A program made the translations under genes and the position numbers. This document shows positions 36,068-44,876 of a DNA stretch of 64,000 nucleotides, piece by piece (position 1 is the first letter of the stretch; each line of letters begins with the position of its first letter). The stretch spans positions 1-64,000 of the forward strand of contig NZ_BPQO01000027.1 in NCBI RefSeq assembly GCF_022179285.1, in the 5' to 3' direction. The notes under the pieces are model-generated. The model made no database searches. It was given only the letters and a program-made list of their open reading frames with translations, and had not been told where the DNA came from. This DNA is from Methylobacterium hispanicum. Its GTDB lineage: Bacteria > Pseudomonadota > Alphaproteobacteria > Rhizobiales > Beijerinckiaceae.

Positions 36068-37047
36068 TGGCGGCAGGAGAGCGATCCCACGGGCTGACCC
36101 GCCGACACGGCCTCGCCCTCGGTCTCTCGGCCGCGGCGGCGGTCTGCCGCCCGTTCGCCGCCGCGACCGCCCCGCGCCGCTATGTCCTCGACCCGGTCCG
36201 GATCGCGGAGGGCGTCTGGACGGTCTACGGCGCCCAGGAGGCGATCACGGCCGAGAACGGCGGCGCCATCGCCAACGTCACCCTGCTGGACACGCGTGAG
36301 GGCTGCGTTCTGATCGATGCGGGCCCGTCGCACCGCTTCGGCACGGCCCTCGACGCCCTGGCCCGGGACCTGACGGGCAAACCGGTTGTCCGGGTCTACC
36401 TCACCCATCTCCACGCCGACCATAGCCTTGGCGCCACCGCCTTTCCCGACACGGTGCTCTGGGCCGGCCCCGGCCTGCGGACCGACCTCGCGCGGTTCGG
36501 CAACGATCTCGCGAGCGGGATGTACCGCGTTGCCGGGGACTGGATGCGGGGCACGGGCGTGCCCAAGCCCGCCATGGAAGCCCGTGAGGGTGCGGAGGAT
36601 GTCGGGGGGCGGCGCTTCCGGCTGCTGCGCCTCTCCGGCCATACCCGGGAGGATCTGTGCCTGTTCGAGGAAGCCTCCGGCCTGCTGTTCCCAGGCGACC
36701 TCGTCTTCCTCGACCGCGCCGCGACCACGCCCGATGCCGATCTGCCGCGCTGGCGCACCGCCCTGCGGACGATCGCTGACATCCCTTGCGGTCTGCTTGT
36801 CCCGGGGCACGGCCCCGCGGAGGCCGGCCGCCGCGGCATCGATCAAACGCTCGCCTGGCTCGATGCTGTCGAGGCCGGAATTGGGGCTGGCTTCGAGCTA
36901 GGGCTCGACGTCACCGAGATCATGGCGCGTCCCTTGCCGGACTGGGCAGACGGGATCGCGGTAGCGCGCTACGAGTATGCCCGCTCCGTCATGCACCTCC
37001 TGCCGGAAATCGAGGCGGACCGGCTCCCGAACCTCTCGGCCCTGTAG
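36067..37047 (+). CDS. quinoprotein-associated MBL-fold metallo-hydrolase (SoxH-related)
   Basis: 326 residues. Twin-arginine-type signal (TRRHGLALGLSAAAAV). Metallo-beta-lactamase fold with HLHADH metal motif (about 116-121), third His in LSGHT, Asp in FPGDLVF and last His in PGHGPAE. The SoxH-related subgroup is regularly encoded with PQQ alcohol dehydrogenases and SoxYZ-like carriers. The substrate, perhaps a carrier-bound thioester or aldehyde adduct, is unknown. Confidence 0.85.
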   Translation: MAAGERSHGLTRRHGLALGLSAAAAVCRPFAAATAPRRYVLDPVRIAEGVWTVYGAQEAITAENGGAIANVTLLDTREGCVLIDAGPSHRFGTALDALARDLTGKPVVRVYLTHLHADHSLGATAFPDTVLWAGPGLRTDLARFGNDLASGMYRVAGDWMRGTGVPKPAMEAREGAEDVGGRRFRLLRLSGHTREDLCLFEEASGLLFPGDLVFLDRAATTPDADLPRWRTALRTIADIPCGLLVPGHGPAEAGRRGIDQTLAWLDAVEAGIGAGFELGLDVTEIMARPLPDWADGIAVARYEYARSVMHLLPEIEADRLPNLSAL

Positions 37048-37499
37048 GCGCGCGGGTGAGCGGTCCAATCCTCGCTTAGTGGCGACGCAGGTCAGCGCTT
37101 CCAAGCGCGATCAGCGGCAGCATGAAGATGAACGTCTCCGTCAACTCAAGGGCGTCGCCTCCGACATCGGGTTCGTATAGCAGCCGGGTTGCCCTCGCGC
37201 CGTAAGCGGACGCTTGATTGATTGGAGATGAATATCGGCTTGTGGCGCACAGCTGAGCAAGCGGCGAGCGAACTCCTAACCCCTTGCGGACATTCAACCC
37301 GCTTCCACCGAAGGTCCGGATGGGGTGGGTAGCGGACTCATACCCTTTGCCCTGAAGCGGACGTTCTACTGGCGACCCAACCCAGACGGATGCGCGCCTA
37401 TCGAAGCTTCTCGAAGGTCGTCATTCTTGGACTGTTGGGCTTGACCGCTCGCTCACTCAACCGGAGCAGATTGCCGCCTCGGCTAAGCATGAGGATCGC
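37048..37499. other. intergenic region, lower GC, no gene seen
   Basis: 452 bases between the PQQ locus and gapR. GC content falls visibly below the flanks. Short frames are present without family resemblance. Contains fragments such as TGGCGCACAGC that recur around 41140, which suggests decayed repeated DNA. The gapR promoter should lie in its last 100 bases. Confidence 0.4.
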
Positions 37500-37772
37500 A
37501 TGACCGACACGGTGGCCGTGGCTGGCGACCGCATCCGTTCGATCATCGAGCCCATCGAGCGGATTGAGGAAGAGATCACGGATCCCATGGAGAATAAGAA
37601 AGAAGTCTTCGCCAAAGCCGAGGGTGAGGGCCTCGACGTCAAGGTCCTGAAGGAGATGCTCAAGATCCGTAAGCAGGATAAAGACAAGTGCGACGAGTAC
37701 GCGACCCTACTTTACGTTTACATGCGCGCGATGGATGCCCCATCCGCCCCCGAGATGTCCAAAGCGGCTTAG
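37500..37772 (+). CDS. gapR: GapR-family nucleoid-associated protein (DUF2312)
   Basis: 90 residues. Matches the DUF2312/GapR fold: IRSIIEPIERIEEEI coiled coil, then KEVFAKAEGEGLDVKVLKEMLKIRKQD. GapR binds overtwisted AT-rich DNA and is typical of Alphaproteobacteria. Identity in the first helix is somewhat diverged (DPMENKKEVF), so it may be an accessory paralogue. Monocistronic, with no close neighbour. Confidence 0.82.
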   Translation: MTDTVAVAGDRIRSIIEPIERIEEEITDPMENKKEVFAKAEGEGLDVKVLKEMLKIRKQDKDKCDEYATLLYVYMRAMDAPSAPEMSKAA

Positions 37773-38079
37773 CGAACCTCGATCAGGACGTATCCGGGGT
37801 CGCTGCCCGGGATTGTGAGTGCAAGATGCTGAGGACGCCGCCAATGTAGACGAAGCGGCAGATGGGCCATTTGGCTCCGCCCAGATCCGATCACAAGACG
37901 AGGGAGCTTTCGCTCTCACCATCGAGAGCTGAGACGCGCCGCGGCTCGCTAGGGGGTGATGCACCATGAGTGATTGAATGCAAGGACATGCCGAGTGTGT
38001 CGGCATGTCCCGAAACGCGAAGTCTCGTCGCGATAGGATCCGGGAAGGCTTCAGTGAGCCGCAGGAAACCGGTTAGTCC
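37773..38079. other. convergent intergenic region, no gene seen
   Basis: 307 bases between gapR and the end of the Yellow-family gene. Near 37985-38015 ACATGCCGAGTGTGTCGGCATGTCC forms an inverted repeat (GACATGCCGA facing TCGGCATGTC) that could act as a terminator stem, but no T-run follows. Confidence 0.45.
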
Positions 38080-39285
38080 TTAGCGAGAGGTGGCTGAACC
38101 GGTCGATCCGCTCACCTCCCCCTGAGTGGGCTTGATGGCCCAGAGCTCGGTCGGCAGGCTGATAGGGGCGCCGGGCTTGTAGTCGGCCGAATCCTGAATG
38201 TGGGACGTCGTCACATAGATCGTGCCGTCGGGTCCTTCGCTGAACGTGTCTGGCCAGCGGAGCCTGTCGTCCTGCACCAACGTCGTCAGCCCGCTGTTCG
38301 CCTTGGATAGATCGCGCACCTTCACTGCGTTGTCCTGCGGAGAGGTCACGTACATTCGCCCGTCCTTGCGCGAGATCAGCAGCCCGTCGGCTGGGCCGTT
38401 CTCCCCAACCGTGGCGATCTTTCCGCTTAGGGTCCTGTCGCTCAGCATCTCCGGCACGAAGGACGCTGTTGCCCAACCGGTCAGCGCGTCGGTTGGGAGG
38501 CTGTAGAGCGTCTTGCCCTTGATTGCCTGCCAATAGAGCGTCTTGCCATCTGGCGAGAGCGCGATGCCATCAGCCGAGAATTCGACGCCGCGGCCGTCAG
38601 GGCGGCGCAAGGGCTTGCCGTCGTACTGCACGGTCACGCTTTTGTCCGGCATGGTAGAGGAGTGGCCGGACAGGACGCGCTTGGCCGAGCCGCTATCGAG
38701 ATCGACGATGATCAGCGCACCTTCGGCACCTGAATCCGTTAGGTAGGCGGTCTTTCCATCCGGCGAGATCCGCACGTCGTTGATGTAGGAGGCTTGCAGG
38801 ACGGTGCCGGTGTCGAACGGGATCGTCTTCACGACTTGATTGGTGTTCAGATTGATCCCGACAAGCTTGGCTCCGTCCTTGACCACATGTGCCATGGCCG
38901 GCGCGGCGGCATCGACCACCCAGAGGCGATCCTGGGCGTCGGCGACGACGCTCTGGACGCAGACGAAGTGGGTTTTGGGATCGATCTCGTCTTTCCTGGC
39001 ATTGCGCCAGCTGTTCCAGTCGTCGTTCGGATAGGCGATCGGCTTGCCGCCTTTCAACTCTGCTACCGAGACCGGTGCGTCCTCGCTCCACCGGGGGAAG
39101 TTGACGAAGATGCGCCCGTCGCGGCTTACCGTGATGCCCGTGACTTGATGCTCGAAGCTCGCCACCTGGGTGAGGTTGCCCGCACCGGGAGCCATGTTCT
39201 GGGCTGCGGCGGGAAGCGCTAGCGTCGCGGCGCTAGCCATTGAGGCTGTGGCCAGCCCGATACGGGCGCTCGCTGGAAACTTCAT
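38080..39285 (-). CDS. Yellow/MRJP-family secreted beta-propeller protein
   Basis: 401 residues from ATG 39285. Signal peptide (ATASMASAATLALPAAAQ). Six-bladed propeller of the Yellow/major royal jelly family: ITVSRDGRIFVNFPRW near the N-terminus, WVVDAAAPAMAH, ISPDGKTAYLTDSG, ALSPDGKTLYWQ, and TFSEGPDGTIYVTTSH. Bacterial members are uncharacterised; a lactonase or dopachrome-related activity is sometimes suggested for the fold. Upstream lies the remnant of a catalase-family gene on the same strand. Confidence 0.85.
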   Translation of the reverse strand: MKFPASARIGLATASMASAATLALPAAAQNMAPGAGNLTQVASFEHQVTGITVSRDGRIFVNFPRWSEDAPVSVAELKGGKPIAYPNDDWNSWRNARKDEIDPKTHFVCVQSVVADAQDRLWVVDAAAPAMAHVVKDGAKLVGINLNTNQVVKTIPFDTGTVLQASYINDVRISPDGKTAYLTDSGAEGALIIVDLDSGSAKRVLSGHSSTMPDKSVTVQYDGKPLRRPDGRGVEFSADGIALSPDGKTLYWQAIKGKTLYSLPTDALTGWATASFVPEMLSDRTLSGKIATVGENGPADGLLISRKDGRMYVTSPQDNAVKVRDLSKANSGLTTLVQDDRLRWPDTFSEGPDGTIYVTTSHIQDSADYKPGAPISLPTELWAIKPTQGEVSGSTGSATSR

Positions 39286-39419
39286 GGTTGGCACTCTCAG
39301 AGGGATATGCCGGCCAACTCCCCAAGGCCTCGGAGGCTCCCGCGTGGACAAATGCTCGGGGCGGGCGAGTCGGACCGGACGAGTAAGATCGACCTTTCGT
39401 CGCACGCGACGGCCTCGTT

Positions 39420-39605
39420 CTCTGGAACGATCAGCTCCCCGACGACGCAGGCCGAGCTCTGGGCGTGGCTCGCGCGTACGGCGTGGTGCTCGCGCTTCTC
39501 CACCACCTGCGACTGTTGGGTCATCCCCTGGATGATGCCGTCGATGGACTTCTGCTCGTCCGGAGCGGGCGTCTCGATGTCGGGGGCGTAGCGAAGGAAT
39601 GTCAT
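39420..39605 (-). pseudogene. truncated catalase-family gene (N-terminal 62 codons)
   Basis: The first 62 codons closely match the intact minus-strand catalase-family protein starting at 44616 (same MT-LRYAPDIETPAPDEQ start, HAVRASHA distal-His region, SSACV-GEL). Homology stops after VPE near 39420, and the frame then runs through unrelated sequence to a stop at about 39297. It lacks the haem-binding core, so it is non-functional. It is half of a duplicated divergent catalase pair. Confidence 0.85.
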
Positions 39606-39792
39606 CGGCGTATCCTCGACGCGTCGTCCGCCTGCGGGGTGATTCTACGAAGGCTGGGATCAGGACGCGGCGTCCAAAGGCCGCGGATCGCGGCCGCGCC
39701 TGGGCAGAGAGAAAGACCGCACCGCCGACAAGCCGCGCCGGCCCCCTACCGTTCCACACCTTGTTCATGGGCGATTGAATGCCGCACAACCG

Positions 39793-39818
39793 GGAACGTC
39801 GCCGGGTAAGCGGGTGTT
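39793..39818 (+). promoter_or_regulatory. possible EcfG-type promoter, non-optimal spacing
   Basis: GGAAC (39793-39797) and GTT (39816-39818) are separated by 18 bases, one more than the 17 in the equivalent promoter of the duplicate copy (44823-44847). It precedes the TTG start at 39848. The general stress promoter consensus is GGAAC-N16-17-GTT, so activity may be reduced. Confidence 0.45.
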
Positions 39819-39847
39819 CTGTCCTGGCCGCCAGCGGGAGACAGACC

Positions 39848-40924
39848 TTGCGATCACCGGTGCGATACACTCCCGACGTTGAGGCGGTGCTGCCGGACGA
39901 AGGGCAGACCATCGAGCAGCTCAACCCAACCTTCGATAAGATCCTGAGCCGGGTCGCGGAGCATTCGGGCCATGCCGTGCGCTCGGTCCACGCAAAGTCG
40001 CATGGCATCCTTGAAGGGGCTCTGACGATCGATGCGGGCCTGCCCCCCGAGCTGGCCCAAGGCCTGTTCGCCACTCCTGGCCAGCATAAGATCTACATGC
40101 GGTTGTCGACCAACGCCGGCGACATCCTTCCCGATGCGGTCTCCCTGCCCCGTGGCCTCGCACTCAAGGTGCTGGACGTCGAGGGCGAGCGCCTGCCGGA
40201 TGCGGAGGGGACGACCCAGAACTTCATCATGGTCAACGGCAAAGTGTTCCAGGCACCGAACGCAGAGAAGTTCCTGGGCAGCCTCAAGCTGCTGGCCGGC
40301 ACCACGGACCGCGCCGAGGGGCTGAAGGTCGCCGCCTCCACGGTCCTGCGCGGCGTCAACAAGGCTCTGCATGCGGTGGGCGTCGACAGCCCCACCATCG
40401 GCTCGCTGGGCGGCGCGCCCAACGTCAACCCCCTTGGCGAGACGTATAACAGCCTGACGCCGTTCCGGTACGGTGACTATATCGCCAAGTTCTCGCTGGT
40501 CCCGGTCGCCCCCGTCCTGACCGCCCTGTCCGGCGCCGAGATCGAAGCCTCCGGCCGTCCGAACGCGATCCGCGAGACGGTGCGGTCCGAGATGGCTGGC
40601 ATCGCCGGCGAGTGGGAGTTCCGGGTGCAGCTCTGCCGCGACCTCGAACGCCAGCCGGTCGAGGATCCTACGGTGGAATGGAAGGAGGACGAGGCACCGT
40701 TCCGGCGGGTCGGCGTCCTCCGTGTCCAGCCGCAGGACAGTTGGGATCCTGCACGGGTCCAAGCTGTGGATGAGGAGATGCGGTTCAGCGTGTGGACCGG
40801 CCTCGCAGCGCACCGACCTCTCGGCAACATCAACCGCGCCCGCAACGCTCCCTACCGGCATTCGGCCGAGTTCCGTGAGCGGTTCAACCGCTGCCCGATC
40901 CACGAGCCGGGTACGGTGCGCTGA
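39848..40924 (+). CDS. catalase-family haem protein, copy 1
   Basis: 358 residues from TTG 39848, chosen because GGGAG lies 7 bases upstream and the duplicate starts at the matching codon. Minimal catalase fold without the C-terminal domain: distal His in VRSVHAKSHG (about 45), NFIMVNGKVFQ block, and a proximal RNAPY segment fitting the RxxxY Tyr haem ligand. Family of small catalase-like proteins (y4iL-like group); peroxidase or catalase activity is inferred. Very similar to the copy at 44877-45956. Confidence 0.85.
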   Translation: MRSPVRYTPDVEAVLPDEGQTIEQLNPTFDKILSRVAEHSGHAVRSVHAKSHGILEGALTIDAGLPPELAQGLFATPGQHKIYMRLSTNAGDILPDAVSLPRGLALKVLDVEGERLPDAEGTTQNFIMVNGKVFQAPNAEKFLGSLKLLAGTTDRAEGLKVAASTVLRGVNKALHAVGVDSPTIGSLGGAPNVNPLGETYNSLTPFRYGDYIAKFSLVPVAPVLTALSGAEIEASGRPNAIRETVRSEMAGIAGEWEFRVQLCRDLERQPVEDPTVEWKEDEAPFRRVGVLRVQPQDSWDPARVQAVDEEMRFSVWTGLAAHRPLGNINRARNAPYRHSAEFRERFNRCPIHEPGTVR

Positions 40925-41461
40925 AGCGACATCCTGAAGTTGCACCTGCTGCAGATCTCAGATCGGGCGCAACGGTGATGTCTGCTTCATCGCTAAACCG
41001 CTCGAAAGCGGACAGGCAGAAATCCACCCATCTCGGTCGCCAGTCTCTATTTCGTCGATAGCCTAGAAGCGGACCTCCCGAGGGGCTGCAAAGGGTCGAG
41101 AGCGGCGGTTCAGCGCCTGACAGCCCAAGGTCGGCTGTTGGCGCACAGCCGGCAGGGACTGGAGGGCAAATAACGGGACGTTCCAGTCTTGGAGAAGCCC
41201 TATCACGCCGAGCCGCTGGAGCATCTGTTGGTCCGCCTGCAGACCGGTGAGATGCACCTTCGCGAAGGTGGCTGGGATCTGCCGCCGCCATGCCGGTGCC
41301 CGGATGCACCGGCTGACGGCAGGCGATTTCGCGCCGACCAGGGTCGCTGATCCGCATCGCGAGGCAGCGGCCGCCGGATCGACGCTTTCGGCCCCTACAC
41401 ACCGAAGAACGACCGAGGCGGGGCCGGTCGGACCCGTCCAGGAGGATGTCCGCGCCCCGGA
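40925..41461. other. intergenic region, no gene seen
   Basis: 537 bases after catalase copy 1. GC is lower than in flanking genes and no frame resembles a protein. It includes TGGCGCACAGCC and AAGCGGAC tracts also present around 37240-37360, consistent with decayed repeats. It is a plausible junction of the duplication. Confidence 0.4.
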
Positions 41462-41671
41462 CTACCGGAGCGTCGGGGACTCGCCCGGCTGCAAGTGGCG
41501 GTCGCTTCCGTCGGGACCGCTCGGCGAAACGTGGTCGTTCAATCGGCCGAGATGTTCGAAGACGTGCTCGAAGGCGGCGGTGACGGCCTTCTCGAAGCTA
41601 CCGTCGCCCTTGCCCTGGGCATCCTTCAACGCGCCGAGCAACTGGCGGTGCTTTTCAGTATCTCTGGACAT
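41462..41671 (-). CDS. small hypothetical protein of the stress island
   Basis: 69 residues, helical and charged (SRDTEKHRQLLGALKDAQ, FEKAVTAAFEHVFEHLGRLNDHV). Start ATG 41671 is preceded on the minus strand by GGGTAGG. GGAAC occurs at 41737-41733 but without a proper -10, so stress control is uncertain. No family known to me. Confidence 0.5.
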   Translation of the reverse strand: MSRDTEKHRQLLGALKDAQGKGDGSFEKAVTAAFEHVFEHLGRLNDHVSPSGPDGSDRHLQPGESPTLR

Positions 41672-41838
41672 GGCCTACCCTTTCGCCCGGGCATCCCCCG
41701 GGGTCGGTGAAAAGCCCCCGCTACCGACGGCGGTTCCCGGGACCGTGGCCGCGGAGTCGGCGCGCTTACGACGTGGACCTTCGATAGCAACCTCTCGAAG
41801 TTCGCACGGCGAAGCGATACCGCCGGCTATCAGGAAGG

Positions 41839-42645
41839 CTAAGCTCCCATGGTCATGACCGAGCCGCCGTCGACCCTGAGGAACTCGCCCGTGATAAAGC
41901 TGGCATGTTCGGAGCAGAGGAACGTGACCGCGGCGGCGACTTCCTCCGCGCGGCCGCGCCGCTTGGCGACGATGCCGGGGCGCTCCTCGTCCAGAGTGAC
42001 CTGGACCGCTTCGTCGAACGAGATGCCTTTCTCCTTGGCCTTCTTCTCCATCTGCGCGTCGGTCATCGGCGTTGCGATGAAGGCTGGCCCGACCGCGTTC
42101 ACAAGCACGCCGTCCGGCCCGTAGGCCTTGGACAATCCTTTCGCGAGGTTCAGGACGCCCGCCTTGGCCGCCGCGTAGGGCAGTTCCTCGACGTAGGGCT
42201 GCACGGCGTCCTCGGACGAGAACAGCACGACGCGGCCCCAGCCAGCCTTGCGCATGTGCGGAATGAAGGCCCTGGTCGCGCGCACCCCGGCCATGAGATC
42301 AGTCTGCAATGCCTCAAGCCAGTCGTCGTCGGTGAGGTCCAGGAAGTCCCCCGACGCCCCGGTGATCCCGGCGGCGCAGACGAGGATGGTCGGCTTGTCG
42401 TCGAAGGCCATGTTGGCGAAGGCGGCGAGCACCTCGATCCCCTTGGCCGTGCTCAGGTCCGCTTCGATGGCACGGACCGGGCCCAGCGCCGCCAGTTCCT
42501 TGGCGGTGGCCTGCAACTCAGGGCCTTCCTTGTCGGTCAGGACGACGTGCACGCCCTCGCGTAAGAGATGTTCGGCGGTCGAGCGGCCCATGCCAGACTT
42601 GGCTCCCGTCACGACCGCGACCCGTCCGCTGATGCCAAGATCCAT
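41839..42645 (-). CDS. short-chain dehydrogenase/reductase
   Basis: 268 residues. SDR cofactor motif TGAKSGMG (about 14-21), Asp after beta-2 (VVLTDKEG) suggesting NAD(H), a modified NNAG (VCAAGITG), catalytic Ser in LFSSEDAV and Tyr/Lys in YAAAKAG. Ends with EFLRVDGGSVM typical of classical SDRs such as 3-oxoacyl reductases and sugar dehydrogenases. Substrate unknown. Divergent from dps. Confidence 0.85.
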   Translation of the reverse strand: MDLGISGRVAVVTGAKSGMGRSTAEHLLREGVHVVLTDKEGPELQATAKELAALGPVRAIEADLSTAKGIEVLAAFANMAFDDKPTILVCAAGITGASGDFLDLTDDDWLEALQTDLMAGVRATRAFIPHMRKAGWGRVVLFSSEDAVQPYVEELPYAAAKAGVLNLAKGLSKAYGPDGVLVNAVGPAFIATPMTDAQMEKKAKEKGISFDEAVQVTLDEERPGIVAKRRGRAEEVAAAVTFLCSEHASFITGEFLRVDGGSVMTMGA

Positions 42646-42886
42646 CTGTCTCGTTCCGTCACCGTTCGAGAGGGCCGCTCCGTGTCACACCATGAGCGGT
42701 AAACGGGAAGTCCGCCTTGCGGGAGAGGTTCCGTGGGAGTTCCGTGCTCCGGCCTTCTTGCCGAGTGATGCAGGCTCGAAGTTCCCGTTCCACCTGCTCA
42801 AGACCGATACCTGAACTCGTCGCGACGAGCCGGTGCGACCCTAGGCGGCCGGGGGCTGGGGTGCCCAAAGGTCGGACCCAACCAAG

Positions 42887-42911
42887 GGAACCACCTCCGC
42901 TCTACACAATT
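42887..42911 (+). promoter_or_regulatory. EcfG-like promoter of dps
   Basis: GGAAC (42887-42891), 17-base spacer, ATT (42909-42911), 27 bases before ATG 42939. Same architecture (GGAAC-N17-ATT) upstream of the 46.4-kb SDR and the minus-strand catalase gene. Confidence 0.6.
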
Positions 42912-42938
42912 GCCGCCTCGGCATCACGGAGCAGAAGC

Positions 42939-43475
42939 ATGGCGACGAGCAGCACCCCGCGTACTCATCGGACCCGCAACAACACCGATTCCAACGCCAA
43001 GAAGGTGTCCATCGAGGCCTTGAACGCCCGGCTGGCGGACGGCATCGACCTCGCGCTGGCGATCAAGCAGGCGCACTGGAATCTCAAAGGGCCGCAGTTC
43101 ATCGGGATCCACCTGATGCTGGACGGCTTCCGCGCCGAGATCAGCGGCTTCAACGACAAGGTGGCCGAGCGGGCGGTGCAGCTCGGTGGCACGGCCCTGG
43201 GAACGGCGCAGGTCGTGGCCGACAAGACCAAGTTGCCCGCCTACCCGACCGGCATCTACGCCATCGCCGACCACGTCGCCGCGCTGATCGACAGCTACGC
43301 CGCCTACGCCAACGCCGTGCGCGAGAACATCGACGAGACGGACGAGGCGGGTGACGCCGACACGGCGGACCTGTTCACGGAGGTGTCCCGCGCCGTCGAC
43401 AAGCACCTCTGGTTCCTCGAAGCCCACGTGCAAGAGCCGACGGGTCAGATGCGCGACGGCGACGCTCGCAATTGA
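42939..43475 (+). CDS. dps: Dps family DNA-protection/ferritin-like protein
   Basis: 178 residues from ATG 42939. Dps four-helix bundle with the ferroxidase motif AHWNLKGPQFIGIHLMLDGF (about 45-64), second-site residues in FNDKVAERAVQLGGTALGT, and HLWFLEAHVQ near the C-terminus. The N-terminal tail (MATSSTPRTHRTRNN) is basic and may bind DNA. Sequesters iron and protects DNA during oxidative or starvation stress. Confidence 0.93.
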   Translation: MATSSTPRTHRTRNNTDSNAKKVSIEALNARLADGIDLALAIKQAHWNLKGPQFIGIHLMLDGFRAEISGFNDKVAERAVQLGGTALGTAQVVADKTKLPAYPTGIYAIADHVAALIDSYAAYANAVRENIDETDEAGDADTADLFTEVSRAVDKHLWFLEAHVQEPTGQMRDGDARN

Positions 43476-43533
43476 GCCGTGGCCGCCCCTTCGTACCTGA
43501 CCGTACTGAGGGGCGGTCGTCAGAAACGTGGTG

Positions 43534-44616
43534 TCAGGCCGGGATGCTTTCGGGCGAGGCTGTGTTCTCTGCGGTCACGCCATTCTCGCGATGCCGGAAA
43601 TCGCTCAGCGCCCGATAGACCTGCAGCCGTGCGCGCATCACCGAGCCGAGCGGCCGGTGCTCCGCGAGGCTGTGCGCCGGCCGGAAGGTCATCACCTCGT
43701 CGAAGTAGTGCACCCGCTCGGGTGAGTAGGCATCTTGGCGCGGCAGCCGAAGCGTCGCCACCGTCCGGTACGGGCTGACCGCGACCGGCCAGTCGACCGA
43801 GGCGTCCTCGATGGGCTGGCGCTCAGCATCCGCCCAGAGCTGCGCCTTAAGCTCGTACACCACCTCGTTGTCGCGGAAGAACGCCGCGGCCGCGTGGCGG
43901 AAACCGTCCTCGTCATCGTGTGGGTCGAGCCGCCATTCGGCCAGGTCCAGCTGCGCCTGCGAAGCCGGGACCGCGCCGAGCTTGGCGACGTAGTCCCCGA
44001 ACCGCATCGGGGCTTGGCTGAAGTAGCTGTCGGCGAGCGGATGGCTGTAGGGGTGGCCCAGGAAGTCGGCCATGGCGCTCTCCGTGCCGAAGGCATGCAA
44101 CACCCGGTTGAGGTTGCGTGCGGTTGCGGCGGCCGCACTTTTCACGCCCTCGGGCAGGCCGGTCGCCTTGCCGATCACGGTTCCGTCGCGCAGGAACCCG
44201 GCCGCCGTCCCGGACGGGAAGGTCGTGCCGGTGGCGAGCACGAAGTCCTGGGTCTCGACGTCGTGGCCGGGCAGCTTCTCGCCGGGCACCCCGAAGACCT
44301 TGATCGACATGCCGCGGTGGGTCGACACGCGGTCGCCCAGGGTTTCGCCCGGCCCCTGGGCGAAGCGCACGGCCACCTTGTGCATCCCGGGCTTGGCGAA
44401 CAGACCCTGTGCGAGTTCGGGCGGCAGGCCTTCGGGAACGACCAACTCCCCGGTGACGCAGGCAGAGCTTTTCGCGTGGCTCGCGCGCACCGCGTGACGC
44501 TCGCGCTTCTCCACGACCTGCGACTGCTGGGTCATCCCCTGGATGATGCCGTCGATGGACTTCTGCTCGTCCGGGGCAGGCGTCTCGATGTCGGGCGCGT
44601 AACGGAGGTAGGTCAT
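43534..44616 (-). CDS. catalase-family haem protein (intact paralogue of the 39.4-kb remnant)
   Basis: 360 residues from ATG 44616, with AGGAGA nine bases upstream. Minimal catalase fold: distal His in VRASHAKSS (about 46), THRGMSIKVFGV block, and RLQVYRALSDF fitting the RxxxY proximal Tyr motif. About 360 residues against roughly 480-750 for true catalases, so peroxide or fatty-acid hydroperoxide chemistry is possible. Divergent from the next catalase-family gene. Confidence 0.85.
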   Translation of the reverse strand: MTYLRYAPDIETPAPDEQKSIDGIIQGMTQQSQVVEKRERHAVRASHAKSSACVTGELVVPEGLPPELAQGLFAKPGMHKVAVRFAQGPGETLGDRVSTHRGMSIKVFGVPGEKLPGHDVETQDFVLATGTTFPSGTAAGFLRDGTVIGKATGLPEGVKSAAAATARNLNRVLHAFGTESAMADFLGHPYSHPLADSYFSQAPMRFGDYVAKLGAVPASQAQLDLAEWRLDPHDDEDGFRHAAAAFFRDNEVVYELKAQLWADAERQPIEDASVDWPVAVSPYRTVATLRLPRQDAYSPERVHYFDEVMTFRPAHSLAEHRPLGSVMRARLQVYRALSDFRHRENGVTAENTASPESIPA

Positions 44617-44760
44617 GGGCGTCTCCTGATCGTGTCGTGCGCCAACGGGATTGCTTGACGTTGGCCGGGGTCAGGGCGCGGGATCGACCTGCTGCTTTGG
44701 AGCAGAGGGCGGGCGCAAGACGACGAACCCGTGGCGGTTGGGCGGGCCGTACCGCCGACA

Positions 44761-44785
44761 AATCGTCCGCCGGGGCGTACGTTCC
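44761..44785 (-). promoter_or_regulatory. EcfG-like promoter of the minus-strand catalase gene
   Basis: On the minus strand GGAAC (44785-44781), 17-base spacer, ATT (44763-44761). In the truncated duplicate copy the GGAAC is kept (39755-39751) but the triplet at the same distance is GCT, so the promoter there appears decayed. Confidence 0.6.
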
Positions 44786-44822
44786 CGGGTTCGTTCATGG
44801 GCGATTGAATGTCCCGCAATCC

Positions 44823-44847
44823 GGAACGTCACCCACCCGCTGTCGTT
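44823..44847 (+). promoter_or_regulatory. EcfG-type general stress promoter of catalase copy 2
   Basis: GGAAC (44823-44827), 17-base spacer, GTT (44845-44847): exact match to the alphaproteobacterial EcfG consensus. The GTG start lies at 44877 with AGGAGA (44865-44870) as ribosome binding site. Confidence 0.7.
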
Positions 44848-44876
44848 CTGTCTCGGCCGCTGCCAGGAGACGGACC

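Noticed and set aside
36977..37180. 67-codon frame overlapping the end of the MBL gene
   Set aside because: Most of it is an out-of-frame shadow of the MBL gene; the tail is charged but has no start or family support.
39297..39605. Intact 102-residue gene
   Set aside because: Only the first 62 codons match a catalase-family protein; the rest is unrelated readthrough, so it is a remnant.
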